DNA from: Schizophyllum amplum
Taxonomy: Eukaryota > Basidiomycota > Agaricomycetes > Agaricales > Schizophyllaceae
Assembly (NCBI GenBank): GCA_007026445.1
Contig: VDMD01000080.1
Coordinates: 1-64,000, forward strand
Length of the DNA: 64,000 nucleotides
Direction of reading: 5' to 3'
The notes beneath the pieces were generated by a model. It was given only the letters and a program-made list of their open reading frames with translations. It made no database searches and had not been told where the DNA came from. This document shows, one piece after another, positions 41,569 to 54,127 of the stretch; position 1 is the first letter of the stretch; every line of letters starts with the position of its first letter. Both the position numbers and the translations under genes were made by a program.

Positions 41569-44500
41569 ATGCTCTTCGCTCGCGCGCGTGCGATGGTGGT
41601 CGCTCAAGTCGCGCTCCTCACGCGAGCCGCGCTGCTGCAGACGCAGGTGGACCTCGTACCGTATATGAACAACAAGGCTGCCGCGGTGAGGGGGCAGATG
41701 GCGAATTTCGACGGACATAATGGGTCGTATCCGGCGGAGTACCTCCCCGAGGGATCCCTCGTCGACGCGTCGATCAACGTGAGTGGGACGCGACGCGTGT
41801 ATGGACGAGCAAGCTGACGGCCTCGCAGTACAAATTGCCTGTGTTCACCGACCCCGATCCTACTGTCTTGGACAACATCAACTGCACGGGACAGACGATC
41901 GAGGTGCCGCCCGGGCGCTATCATTCGTTCAACTTCCTAGGCGTGACGGATGGGATCGCCGTTGTGAACGGGGAGTTCTTTGCGGTGCGTGAAGCGTTAT
42001 ACCTTTTTGCATCAATGCTCATGCTCGTCGCAGATCTACGACGACAACACCACGGAAAGCCTGGGCTTCGTCGTAGCACCCTGGTGGTCAAGGAATCCGT
42101 CCGACGGGTATATGCGCTCCATTCCCCCAAAACCATACATCATACTCACTCCCCTCAGACCCATCACGGTGCCCTACCTGAACGAGGGCCTCGGAAATGG
42201 CACGACCCACAAGAACTGTACGCTGTCTATCTTTTTCCACAGTCCAAACCCGAACTCATGTTCCCACAGACAACATCACGCGCATGTTCACCTTCCAGCA
42301 TCACGTCGACAACGGGAGAGTCTTGACGGGTCTCATCATGCCAAAGTGCGTCTCGCAACTTGCATATATGTACCATCTCCACTCACGCTTGTCCGTACGC
42401 AGCCAGACGGGCAACTCGCAGCTCACAGGCACCGTCAGCATCCACGTCTTTGCCATCACGCTCGTCTCCGCGTCGGACGCCACCGCAAACGCGCCTGTCC
42501 TCGCCGTGCAGAACGTGCGCAGCACAACAAAGTGAGCGCCGGGCCCGATCTGAAGCACCTCTTGCCGATACCCATACCCCTCTTGCCAATACTCACTCCC
42601 CTCCCTCCAGATTCCGCACCCTCGACGACGGCACCCAGGCCCAGCTCATCGAAATCACCATCGACAACCTCGCCCCTTCCACGGCCGGCCCCGCCGCCTG
42701 GCTCACCGCGCCCGTCACCATCGCGCTCGACTCGCCGGACGTGGAGACCGTGATGCCGGCGACGATCATGCGGTTGAGGGGCGGGGATCAGGCGAAGGTG
42801 GTCGTCGGGGTGGTGAATAGGGGGGTGAGGGGGGGAGGTGGTGGTGGCGATGGGGAAGGCGGTAGTCTGAGGATCAATGGCGTCGTTTACCAAAGGTCCG
42901 TCGACAACAAATCCGACAGCGACGGCGAATCCGACAGCGACGGCGTATTCTTCAAGAGGGACGTCGTTCCCGCGGGCACGCCCTCCACGGCGACGGTCAC
43001 CCTCAATGGCAAGCCCCTGTCGGCCTGCGCTTGGGAGATCGTGGCTGGGATCCCGGAATACTATGTGGGGGACGAGAGCCTGAGGACGCACGAGAGCGCG
43101 GAGTGGTTCGATGATGCGAAGTTTGGGTTGTTTGTGCATTGGGGTGCGTTGTCGGTTTTCTTTGTTGGATGAGGGGAGGGTGGGGAGGGGAGGTTGGGGA
43201 GGGGAGGGTGGATGAGGGGAGGGAAGGGCATTTCGAGCGAGGAGGGGCTGGACGAGCGGGAGAATGTGAACTCCTCCGAGCATCACGACTTATTAACACC
43301 ACAGGCATCTACTCCGTCCCCGCGTGGACCATCTCCGGCACGCAGTACGCCGAGTGGTACTGGTACTGGCAGCACAACCCCGCGAACGCGTCCTCGGCGG
43401 TGTGGACGCATCATAAGGAGGTGTACGGGGAGGACTTTTTCTACGACGACTTCTTCCCGGACTTTACCGCGGACGTGTTCGACGCGGAGGAGTTTGTGCA
43501 GTTTGTGGCGGATGTGGGGGCGAAGTATTTTGTGAGTGGTCTCCGTTCGGGCTGGTCATGCGTGTTCTCGAGTGAGAGCTGACGCTTGCTATAGGTTATC
43601 ACCACGAAGCATCATGATGGGTTTGCCCTCTTCGATACGGGGGCGTCGAGCAATAGGAACTCGCTCAATTATGGGCCCAAGTACGTCCTCATCTCGCGTC
43701 AGCTGTCGCTACTCTGACACCCACCCCAGGCGTGATCTCATCGCTGAGATTATGCTCGCGGCAAACACGACGCAGCCGCAGCTGCACCGTGGGGTGAGCT
43801 CCCCCCACTGCGCCAGTGCTTCCTCGTCATCGCTAACATATGCCCAAGCTATACTTCTCGCTCCCCGAATGGTTCAATCCGTCGTTCGCGAAGTACGGGC
43901 ACTCGAACGGCAACGATGGCCAGTACCACAGGCGGAGTTCTGACCCGGATTCTGTGAGTGGGCCATGCATGGTGTCTCATTGCCGCTCATCGTCCCCACC
44001 AGCCTGGCTACGATATTCTTCAGCATACAGGCTTCGCGGGAGGTCTCGCTGCGTGCGTACTCCTTGAGCGCATGCTATGACCCTGCTGATTCAACGCGAC
44101 TGCAGTGACGCATACAACGCGAGCGCGCCGAAAGAGGCTTACACGGGCTACGTCGAGGTCGACGACTTTCTTCAGGACATCATGAAACCGCAGATGGAGG
44201 CGCTCTTCTACAAATACGAGACCGACATGCTGTGGTGTGATATAGGTGGGGATACGGTGCTTCCGGCCATAGGTATGTGCGGATCGTATACATACCTTAT
44301 TTTGGCGCCGAGCTCATGAAGGATTTTGCAGCGCCGGACTGGTTCAACTGGGCGCGTAGGGCTGGCAGGCAGGTGGTTGCGAATGCTCGTTGCGGGGCGA
44401 ACTATTCCGATTTTGATGTGAGTCTGGTGGATGTCCCCCCGGCGTGCTCGTGCTGATCTCCTTCGAATGCAGAACCCCGAGTACTCGACCACGAGCCATC

Positions 44501-45193
44501 TCAGTGCGTTCTTCCTCGTGTATCTCGTTACCGTGACTGACACCCTTGTAGAACTGCGCAAGTGGGAGTCCAGCGAAGGCTCAGATCCGTACTCGTACGG
44601 CTACAACCGGGACACTCCGTATGAGGACTATCGCAACGCGACCTATATCCTGCGCTCGCTCGTCGATATCGTGTCGAAGAATGGCAACTACCTCATTGAT
44701 ATTGGGCCCACTGCGAACGGGACGATCGTGCCTCCATCGCGCGACTCGTTGCTCGCGGTCGGACGGTGGCTGAAGATGAGGTGAGTGATTTGGCGATTCG
44801 ACCATCACGAGGGGGATGCTGAATACGTGTCCCAGCGGCGAGGCTATCTATGGGACCAAGTACTGGTATGTCGCTGCTGAGGATGGTGATCTGCGCTTCG
44901 TGAGTAGTGTGCCTTTCGCAACGGAATTGTGTCTCTGATGCGCTTGTCGACAGACTACGAAGGACGATGCGTTCTACATCCTGTCGCTCGTCTATCCCGA
45001 AGGCGGTGTCATCTCGACCAGTCTTCCCTTGCCGGTCAAGGAGGGTGACAGGGCGACGTTCCTCGGGATCGACACTGCGGAGAAAGAGCTTGACTGGCGG
45101 TGGACGGACGATGGGGTCTTTGAGCTGTATGCGGACGAAGACGATCTGAAGCAGGTGGAGGATGTTTGGGCGTTCAAGATAGCATACATGTGA
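41569..45193 (+). CDS. GH29 alpha-L-fucosidase, multi-exon
   Basis: The gene opens MLFARARAMVVAQVALL, a weak secretion signal, and has about a dozen short introns that join in phase. An N-terminal domain precedes the GH29 barrel. The barrel is marked by WFDDAKFGLFVHWG (43,105), VITTKHHDGFALFDT (43,593), the nucleophile-bearing strand DMLWCDIGG (44,226), KWESSEGSDPYSYGYN and the closing NGNYLIDIGPTANGTI. C-terminal beta-rich sequence ends VWAFKIAYM. GH29 enzymes release terminal L-fucose from glycans with retention, the aspartate of the WCD segment acting as nucleophile. A hydrophilic insertion (SDSDGESDSDG) lies just before the barrel. Confidence 0.9.
43160..43245 (+). repeat. G-rich minisatellite inside a fucosidase intron
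   Basis: The intron after FVHWG carries repeated GAGGGGAGGGTGGGG-type units on the coding strand, with many G3-G4 runs close together. Such runs can form G-quadruplexes in the pre-mRNA. The flanking exons still join in phase. Confidence 0.65.
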
Positions 45194-45505
45194 CATTTCG
45201 GGTGTATGCTTCTTGCTGTACAGTGTAAGTTTAACGGATGGGAACTTGTGTGGCGCGCGGACGGTCCGGTCACCAGCCGGCATGCCGGCCGCTTTTGTCA
45301 ACTTCCCGACTTCGACCTTCCATGCAGTTCACTTTCCCATGTACACGGAGTTCGCATGTCGCCGGTATACCAGACGACGCCATGCCAGTGTTCTTTTGTT
45401 TTGAGCTAGTTCACGGCGTGCTCTTTTGTTTCCACCACCGCTGGAGCTCCCTGCCCCGACGAATCAACCTTGACCGTCTGCTTATCGTCTTCATCGATTG
45501 GCGAG

Positions 45506-46778
45506 ATGACTCTCCTCCCATATATGGGTTCCTACGCCGTCGTGTCTCTTGATCCGGTCTCCAGCCTACAGAAAATCGACGACGAGATCGTAAAGGAGGA
45601 GGCCCGCAAGATGAGGTGCGGGAGCTATGTGGCGTCGCCTACATTTGTGCGTGTTGAATTCCCCTGATCTAACTCTGCTTATTGCATATGTAGGAGGTTC
45701 ACGCCTCCTCCACCTCCTCACAATGTGTCCGCGAACACTCTGATGGTCATTCGCCTCGCAAAATATGGAGCGTCGCGCGGACGGAAAGCCTTGGTGGCAA
45801 GTCATGCGAGACAACGTGCAGGCGCGGAAAAATGCTCTCTCAGCGTCCAACCCATCCAATGGGCCGCCTGCGTCCGCCATCTCTGCGCAGGAGCCGATGT
45901 CGAACAGCGAAGCTTCTATGATCCCGCGGACTGAACCATCCTCAGCTGATATCAAGCAGTCCACTGATCTTGACGCTGGCTCGATCGACGCCAACGGTCC
46001 TAACAAGATCGACGACCCTGTCGAGGCCACAGATCCAGGTATACGCAACGGCGAGTCGAGCGACGCTCGCACTGCGGGATCTGAGGACACGAATTCAGAC
46101 GCGTCTGATTTCAAGGACGTGATTGCCGGTATCCTTCTTGGCTTGAACGATGCCAGCGCCGATCAGACTCCTTGGCTCCACGTCGAGTCGTACGACATCA
46201 AGCAGTTTGCGGCGCCCCCGGACCCGTCGGGCTTCTTCGCGGAGCTGAAGGAGCTCGACAGGTCAGATCATCCTGGTCATTTTTCCGTTCGCAATGCTAA
46301 CGGCCCGTTTAGAATCAAGAGCGACTACGTCGAGCGGCAGCACCGGCGTCTAGAGGAGGTCAGGCGTCAGGATGCTGAGTATATGGCGTCCTTAGAGGCA
46401 AGCGGGAAGGCTTTATCTGGCCCGTCGCGCGCTCGAAAGTTCAGAGCGACGGTCAAGGAAGCGACCGGTACGTGCTTTGCAGCTGTAGTAGGCTGTAAAC
46501 TCATCCTGCATTTCCCAGAGCGCCATTTCGCGAAGACTGTAGGTTTTTTTGCGTACACGAATCACTGCGCGGCGTGTCGCCGACGCGTGTTCAGCGCCGC
46601 CCCTCGGGACCGAGGATACCGGCGCCCCGATTGGGAAGCAGAAGACGCGGACCCCTTTGCTCCGCAAGTTGTTCTCGCGCAAGGTCGCGCCGTCGACGTC
46701 GTTGAGCGTCCCTGTCGCTGCAGGCACTGCTTTGCCGAAGTAGGCCTTCGGTGCGTGGTCGCGGGCCGTCTCATGTAA
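45506..46778 (+). pseudogene. Unrecognised family, decayed copy A
   Basis: Exon 1 (MTLLPYMGSYAVVSLDPVSS, DDEIVKEEARKMR) and its donor match the intact gene at 50,481. The next exon starts EVHA but then jumps directly to PPPHNVSANTLMVIRLA, leaving out roughly 330 bases that copy B has at 50,690-51,040. The join is out of frame with both sides, and another shift lies near 45,762. The middle is well kept: DGKPWWQVMRDN, DFKDVIAGILLGLN, LHVESYDIKQFAAPPDPSGF and RIKSDYVERQHRRLEEVRRQ. The last exon is also frame-shifted. A 337-codon open stretch (45765-46778) could still be translated. Confidence 0.55.
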
Positions 46779-47175
46779 CGAGTTTTTGGGTTGTTTTCGT
46801 ACCAGGTATGCAACATTTGAGTGGATAATCATGTTGCTCTCGTGTCCCCTGTTCCCCGATTGCTGTGCTTGGGGTATAGGTATCATTGTGTCATGATTAA
46901 AATTTGACTACATCCTCGATATTTACTTATGAGCAGAATAAAGCGTTTTTTGAAGTACGTTCTTCGCCAGGGAGACGTCCTGCGGCGTCGAGCTAAAGGA
47001 GTGCGCCCGCTCGGAAGTTCATACAACTGAGATACAGTGGACGGAGGGCTATGGATACAGTTTGGAAACGATGCACGAGGCGACCATGGACGCGCCTGTG
47101 GCAATGAAGACAATAGAGCGCATGAAATAACAAGATCGACGCGGCACAACACGCGCGCATGGGGCGCCTCCAGGA

Positions 47176-48134
47176 TCAGGGCATAGCGCCTTTGAGCTTC
47201 TCACCCCACTTCTGACCCATTTTCGCACCAAACCTATGCGAAAAGGCGGCTGACGCTGCAGCCTGCACAAGTTCCTTGGTTCTCGCCCTAAACGGGTTGG
47301 CCTTGTGAATGGGTGGAGCACTACCATTCGTACTGAGGGCCATATTCGCCTGGGCCCTTTGCTAAGCCAGGTATCAGTCAATGTTGCGACAATGAGAGCG
47401 AGACGATACTCACAGAGCGCGACGGGGTAAATGAGACCTGGATTGCTTATCAAAAGAAGCGCTATTTTCCAGGACAGGAGCAGGTCTCACCGACGCAGGG
47501 ACTTTCTTTCTCGACTTCCAGGGCATAGGTGCACGGTGGGACGGACGTGAGGTTCGAGCAGGCGCAGGCATACTCATGACCTAGCGGCCTGTCAGCCCCC
47601 AGAGGCCTATGGATCATGAGCTAACCTCACCTGTGAGCTATTGGACCAGCGGCCAAGGTTCAAATCGACATCGTATTTGAAGAGATCACTCTGAGCGTCG
47701 CGCGCAGTCCTCAGCATGAGATCGAGAGCGCTGCATAAGTGAGAACTCACGATCTTTGTCTGTGCGAGGAGATCCCGGGCGAACTTATCTCGAACCTCGG
47801 GCCACTGCTGCATCATTCCCAGCCGATCCAGGTTGTCGGCGCAAAGATCATGTAGATTGTCGGTATCGACCGCGTTGACAAAAGGACAGCGGTGCTTTGG
47901 GATAGGTAGGCGGTGGCGGATGAAAGGGAAAATCGCTGTCTCGTCGACGCGGACAGACATGGCAAGCAGCCATTGAGGCTCTCTGCGCCACGGGGGATCA
48001 GTGTGAATGTGAGGCTGCCCTTCCTCGACGACAACACTCGGGGTTATAACAGGAATGAGCACAGACTTGAGGTCCCGCAAGACGGGAGGAAGATGCCAAG
48101 TTCCCTCGAATGTGCCCATGAGACAAATATACAT
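47176..48134 (-). CDS. Unrecognised protein, about 267 aa
   Basis: Four exons join in phase: 47631-48134, 47491-47580, 47414-47437 and 47176-47361. The start chosen is the ATG of MYICLMGTFEGTWHLPPVL; the frame stays open to 48,236 without an ATG, so a further 5' exon is possible. The first exon is mixed in composition (FPFIRHRLPIPKHRCPFVNA, MMQQWPEVRDKFARDLLAQT). The later exons are basic and Ser/Pro-rich (RTSRPSHRAPMPWKSRKK) and end AKMGQKWGEKLKGAMP. No family is recognised. It lies between the two copies of the family at 45.5 and 50.5 kb. Confidence 0.55.
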
Positions 48135-48236
48135 GGCTTTAAGTTGGACCGTCTGCTCGCACCAAGACGCATGGACGCTCCTTGTTCCAGTGGGTAGAAT
48201 GCGATGAGTACTGTCACAGGACGCGTACTGGACCAC

Positions 48237-49447
48237 CGTAATGTTTTTGCTTTGGATAGCTCACGTCAAGCATAGTTTGCTCATAGTTCTGTGCTCATGT
48301 GGTAGAATGAAGCTATACACATGCCTCGTTGATGCGCTGAATTTTTTAACGTGGAGCACGGACCTGCACGAATATTTTGAACGATCTCGCCCAGTTGATG
48401 GATTTGACGCGTAACGGACCAGGGCGTGGGAAAATCGACCAAATCCAGAACAAATGCCAAATTTATTCCCCTTCGGCGCGCTTCAGATCCACCATACCTC
48501 CGCTATGGCTGCTGAGTCTATGTGCACCTTCTTATGAAAAGATGGCTTGGCTTCTGAATACCCATCCTGTTCAAATAAGCATCCAAGGTGATACAATCAC
48601 GAATACTTACTCGGCAAGTTCTGCTGGCATGGCCCAGCTCAAGTCATCGTTCACCCACTGGGTGCCAGCAATTTCCCAAACACATCTGACATGATGATAT
48701 TGTTGCATATCATACAAGAAGCAGCCCTTACTCATCAACATGCTGCCCAGAATAATGAAGGGATGTGGGTTGTTCTGACTGCCGCTGGTCATCTCGACAC
48801 GATGTGCTCGCCTACACCTCAAAGCCTGCAGCGTGGTGAATACTGTGGGGTCTCTGGAGAGTCATTACACGCACGGAACATTTCACTTGAGCCGATAGCA
48901 TCTACGTGTCCCGGATGTTGCCTGAAAGCACCTTGAAGACAGAGAACCATCGATCATGGTGATGCTTCGATAGAAAGTCCAAAAAATATCGTAAAAGTTT
49001 TAATTACTGATGCATCGCAGGGGGACAATCTCAAGCCAACCTTCCCCAAATTATGTGTTGATAGGTGCACAGCGACGATGCCCGCGATTTATGGGACAAT
49101 TTTGGGCCATCAAGCAGATCAGAATCAGCATGATAGGAAAAGACAGCGCTCGGGGGAGCAGAAAAGGGAGGATTGGGAAGATAGGTAGTGCGCAGAATGT
49201 AGAAGACCTCTGGGAGAAGTGGGTACAAATTTCGTGGCGATAGATGTAGATACGGACGAGATATTGGGTGATCATGAGGGTAGGGCTGCGCCGGAAGTAG
49301 CAAAACGTGGCGCAAGACGCGTTCCGCCGTCTTCCTCCGCCCACTGCACGACGACATTACGCTTGATGGCCCCAAAATTTGGTACTTATACTCACAAGAT
49401 TATGCATTCTCACACTACCTAGCTTGTAGAGGTGTATAGGTACGCAA
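48237..49447. other. Intergenic, nothing recognised
   Basis: About 1.2 kb with short ORFs only. No structured repeat or RNA gene was seen. Confidence 0.4.
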
Positions 49448-49795
49448 TCAGCTCATAAACGCCCATCGGTCCGTTACCGGTCCCGGTCCGAATGCCGTCC
49501 TCGGACAGTATACGCTGGCTGCTTCGACAAGCTTGGCCTTCGTGAAACCAGAACACACGCTGCGAATGAGGGACAGGATAAGTGATTTTTCCTCAGCCGC
49601 AATGGGCAGTCCCTTCCGCTGGCGCCAGAGGTCCTCGACGAATGGCTTGAGCGCGGTCAAGAGTGGCTCACGTGTCCCGAGAACGTCCCCGGGACGTGGT
49701 ATAGAGGAAACGTCGCGACCATCTTCTGCGCAAGGCCGAAAGGTGCAGTCACAGCGGGGAATTGTGGCGGGGTCGTAGGCGACGGCGTTCGACAT
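49448..49795 (-). CDS. Unrecognised small protein, 115 aa or longer
   Basis: The ATG at 49793-49795 opens MSNAVAYDPATIPRCDCTFR, with helical LLTALKPFVEDLWRQRKGL and SLILSLIRSVCSGFTKAKLV, ending TDRWAFMS. An intron acceptor lies just upstream and the frame continues through it to RCGVLTANIFRYS, so an extra 5' exon may exist near 49,870-49,930. No family is recognised. The composition looks protein-like but the support is weak. Confidence 0.4.
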   Translation of the reverse strand: MSNAVAYDPATIPRCDCTFRPCAEDGRDVSSIPRPGDVLGTREPLLTALKPFVEDLWRQRKGLPIAAEEKSLILSLIRSVCSGFTKAKLVEAASVYCPRTAFGPGPVTDRWAFMS

Positions 49796-50480
49796 GACGC
49801 GAGCTGCGGGAGGAAGGAAAGGTAACTGAATTGCACATGATAAGGGCTCGGTATATATGTAGAAGGACTCACAATAGCGAAAGATGTTCGCGGTGAGGAC
49901 CCCGCAACGTAATCGTATACAATTGTATTCGCTCTATCCCTACTTCCGGCAACAAGGTACTCCTTTTCGAGCGTCAATTGGTCCGCCTCTCAGCGAGCGA
50001 CCTCGCAATAGCACAATAACCACTGCGGCTATTGCTTCCGAAGTCGGTCTTCCTGTGAGAATTACGAGATACCTTCCACAGCCGCAAGCTCGCAACTTCC
50101 GGGGTCGACATCAGTAGACACAAGCCTGCCGGCTATCCATATATCGAGCAGCAGTTTAGCAGTCTCAAGTCTTGTCGCGTGAAGACCGAACATGGGGTGC
50201 AAGCCCGGTGTGAGCCTGGTGTAAGCAAACCTTCCAGCCGCCGAAAGCGGTGACAGTGACGTGACATGGCGCATGTGCACCGTCACTCGGTGCTTGACTT
50301 CGATTCATTCAGTTCACAAATTGTGGCACTTTACCGGCACCGTGCCGACGCCGGCGAGCTCGTCGTGATGCCACGTCGACAAGGATGCTTAGACATATGC
50401 ATCTTGCCTCGATATCTTCCCAAGCGTGAAACGCGCGCTCTTTTCGCCTCTGTATCGTTCTTTTCCACCTTCAGAAAATC
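49796..50480. other. Intergenic, possible 5' exon and promoter of flanking genes
   Basis: About 680 bases between divergent starts. A possible upstream exon of the minus-strand gene lies near 49,870-49,930. Nothing else was recognised. Confidence 0.4.
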
Positions 50481-52003
50481 ATGAGCCTCCTCCCATACAT
50501 GGGCGCGTACGTCGTGGTCTCTTTGGACCCTGTTCTGAGCCTGGAGAGGATCGACGACGATATTGTCCGCGAGCAGGGCAGCGCGATGCAGTGTTCAAGA
50601 TATGTGGCCGCAGCAACTTGGGTGCGTCGTTTGTTCATCCACCGTTCATTCACTGAAGGAGGGTCCTCCAGGAGGTCCACCCGCTTGGTGCTTTTACGCC
50701 CCAGCGCACATTTATCTGGGACTTTGTCGTACAAGGGCTTCCTATTCAGGATCCAGATTCATGTTTTGAACCATACATGACGGTTCCCATCCTACCCAAC
50801 ACACTGCACCCCGAGAGCCGGCGTCCCGTTGAGACTTTGCCTCCGCTGCCCTGGAATGACTGCTACCATACTCGTATCCACCGTCTAGAAGCCAAGTGCA
50901 AGACATTGGATTCAGCCATTGATCCACAGTCGTGTTTCTCGCCGTCGGAGGGCCCTGTCATCGACTCGTATCTCCAATGCGATCAAGCGTACGCAGATCT
51001 TCTCGAGCGCTCCAAGGCGGAGAAGACCGATTCGCCGCCTCCTCACATCGTGACGGCCGGTACATTGTCGATGATTCGAGTCGCCAACAGGCGGCGTCGC
51101 ACGGACGGCAAGCCATGGTGGATGGTCACCCGAGAAGCAGCGCGCGCCGCGTCAGAGCAGGCTGCGGTCGGACTGGCTGCGACTGGGTCAACTCCAAAGG
51201 ACGACACGACTGTCACATCTTCCCTGGACCCACCATTCGCCGCCATCCGCAACCAAACTCCTAGGGCCGTCGACGCGGCAGATGGCGGCCTCGGCGAAGG
51301 CGCTGAGGAGTCTCACAATGATAACGCCGACGCCGCACGTCGTCGTGATCTTCCCGTCAACGCAGGAAGGAATTTTGACGCTCGCGTCGATGGCGACTCA
51401 TCCTCATCCTCGTCCAATTTCAAGGATGTTATTGCCGGTATCCTTCTTGGCTTGAATGCGGCTGAGGACGACCTTCCCTGGCTACATGTCGAGTCCTACG
51501 ACATCAAGCAATTTGAGGCGCCGCCCGATCCGACGGGCTTCTTTGAGGAGCTGAAGGAGCTCGAAAGGTAAGCCCTAAACTCCTCACGCGTCATTTCTTT
51601 TGAGCCTCAAAGATACTGATATACCGCTAAGGATCAAAAGCGACTATATCGAACGCCAGAAGCAGCGCTTGGAGGAGGTCAAGCAGCAGGATGCGGCGTA
51701 CATGGCTACTCTTGCGGCGCACGGACAGGCCTTGTCTGGTATGTCGCGCGGGCGCGCATTTGTGGCGAGAGTCAAGAAGACATCTGGTACGCCTCTCCCT
51801 TGTCATTTTCATGTTTGTTCCGTGTTCTGACGTCGCCCAAAGCACGCCCTATGAGGAAGACCGCTGGTTTTCTCCGTAAGCGCCTCGTTCGGCGTGGCGG
51901 AAAGCCAGATGGGAATGCAGCCGCTCAAGAAGGTGCCGTTAAAGGTAGGCTGGCCTCCACTATGCACGCCTTCCTGTTGCGAAAGGTGTTTCTCGAAGCC
52001 TAA
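50481..52003 (+). CDS. Unrecognised family, intact copy B (450 aa)
   Basis: Four exons splice in phase: 50481-50621, 50672-51567, 51632-51786 and 51843-52003. The product starts MSLLPYMGAYVVVSLDPVLS and continues EVHPLGAFTPQRTFIWDFVV and DSYLQCDQAYADLLERSKAE. After RRRTDGKPWWMVTREAA and a disordered Ser/Asp/Ala-rich linker comes a conserved block: NFKDVIAGILLGLN, LHVESYDIKQFEAPPDPTGF and RIKSDYIERQKQRLEEVKQQ. It ends in a basic tail (MRKTAGFLRKRLVRRGGK). Conservation with copy A is highest in that block, which is probably the functional core. No known domain is recognised. Confidence 0.72.
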
Positions 52004-52281
52004 GTGGCCATCGACCGTGGTCGCTACCAATTGTACTCAATCAACGTAGACTGACATATATACCCTATATCGTGTTTCGCTGCTTTTTTTCAATAAATCA
52101 ATGGGAATGAGACATATGCATGGATCAAGCCACGCAAGAGGAGGGTGAGGACGGAGAACATATCTGCCGCTATTGGTCTGTCGTTGTAGAGCTGCGGTGC
52201 GTTGCGGTTTGTCCCGCGTAATCGCAAGTCACCCGTATCATATTGTCCCACGTCGGAAATACAACGAAGGGCGCAGTGCTT

Positions 52282-54127
52282 TTACGACGACGATGAGGAA
52301 GCGCCAGCCATAGGGTCAAAATGCGCGTCCGTGAGGAGCCTGAAGCGTACTTGCCGACGCTTCCACTCTGGGTCAAACATGATTCTGCGGCTGCGCGCTG
52401 AACCGCTCTCCTGATACATCGCCTGTACAGTGACCACGCGCGTGCTCTCCGTTGACGTGGACGGCATGGCACATACCTCGTGGTTGAGCACCACAGAAGA
52501 TAGATCCAACTTCACCAGAAAGGATCCCGCATACTCCTCAGAGAGCCGTACAAAATTTTCCTCCAGCCACGCGCGTGCAATGACCACCAGAAAGTGCAGG
52601 TCGCGTGCGCGGAGAGGAGCAGCTGGCGAGTGGTTGGTTAGCATTAGGACAGAGAGAAGAACGGAGAAGGGTGAAGTCACCTTGACCGTCATTGACTTGA
52701 GGTGATAGCAAACATTCAGTACGATGCTGACCGACCTTCCAGTGCATCCTCTGGCAGACGCGCGAGCAATACAGTGCTTCGCCACAAACGCACGCGTGAA
52801 GTGCCGTACTAGCGGAGGTCGTGCACTGGCGCAAGAGTTAGCTAGAGACGGATGGGCGCTTCACACGTACGATGGCGTTAGAACATGTAGCGATCATCTT
52901 CCAATCGTCGTCGGCCCGCTGCAGAAGCGCATGCCGCTGCTGTGCGACGTGGCAAAGGGCCTGATCGTCGCGATGGTACATGGTATCCTGGTCGACATCC
53001 TTCAGACTTCTGTACAACCGCCGAACAGCGGCAGGTAGGACGAGAGCGCAGCATATGAGGGAGTGTATCAGGTTGGTATCGCTGTTCGGGTGAATCCGAT
53101 GATGCCTGACCAGCATAGGGAAGAGACCATGCTGCAGAGCGATGAGGAGCGCCTCCCGGTCGTAACGAGACATCTGCGCGATGAGTTCCTGCGCCGAGAC
53201 AAAGGCCTCCTGGAATTGTACGAGCGCCAGATGCATCGCGGACATCGCGGCTCGGACCATTTTGCGAGGAAACCCTCGCTCACGCAGTTCGGGGAAGCTC
53301 GTCAGTGCTGCTACGGTCCAGACCAGCCTCTCCAGATTTAACCAACCTGTGATCTCGTCCTCGCGTGCCACGATGAGGTTGATATGTGAAGCGAGGGTTC
53401 GGAAAAGCCGTTGTCCGTCGCCGCGCGAGGCGCGCAGCAGTTCCGCGACCAGCACTGCCTGCGTGTCCTCGTGATCATTCAGCACGCGCCACAGAGCCTG
53501 CAGAAGGGCGGTGCAGCGCAACATGCGCGCCACATTATTTCGCACCTGGAGCGAGCCGAGTAGGCGCGGCCAGTGGAGCCAGATGGTCACGATGTCGCGA
53601 ACCGCATCGTATCCGCCGGACAAGATGATCGATCGCGACGTGTCTGCAGGAAGGCACGCGAACTGCTCAAGCACGCTCGCCATCGCGTCGACGGCATTCA
53701 GCATGGTCGGCTGGAGGTGCGGCGGAAAGGCATCAAGGGAGAGATTGTGATTCACGAGAAGAAGGTACTCTATCCAGCGGAAGACGCTCGCCCAAACGAT
53801 CTCTGGCGCATCGAAGACCCAGAGTTTCGTCAGTCCTTTCAAGACAAGCTCGGCGATGATGCCGAATGAAAAGAACGCCGAAACAATGCCTTTGCACGCT
53901 GCCTTGTGCACGAATTGGAGTAGGGGATCGTCAGGCGGGCCGTCGAGGAGAATTTTGAGCGGGCGCTTCTTGAGTAAGGAGAGCACCTCCTTCGTGGTAT
54001 GATGCTTTGTGCTGTTCAGCACACTGACGGGCTTCAGGGAGTCCAGGTCATCCTGCAGACGGACAAGGGTAACGGTGAGCTTGGCGAGGTGGGGCAGGTC
54101 GTTGTCGGACGACGCAGGAAGTGACAT
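52282..54127 (-). CDS. MYND-type zinc-finger protein, 580 aa
   Basis: Exons 52871-54127, 52681-52825 and 52282-52622 join in phase. The first 410 residues are helical and leucine-rich (LLKKRPLKILLDGPPDDPLL, WASVFRWIEYLLLVNHNLS, LLQALWRVLNDHEDTQAVLV), like an armadillo-type or solenoid region. A MYND finger follows, rebuilt across the first intron: C-S-N-A-I-C, then HACVCGEALYCSRVCQRMHW and GQHRTEC, giving the usual eight zinc ligands. A C-terminal tail ends in five serines. MYND fingers mediate protein-protein contacts. This combination is common among uncharacterised basidiomycete genes. It diverges from the BTB gene at 55 kb. Confidence 0.8.

Noticed and set aside
42456..43286. 276-codon minus-strand ORF opposite the fucosidase
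   Set aside because: A Pro/Arg-rich antisense shadow of exons that match GH29 on the plus strand.
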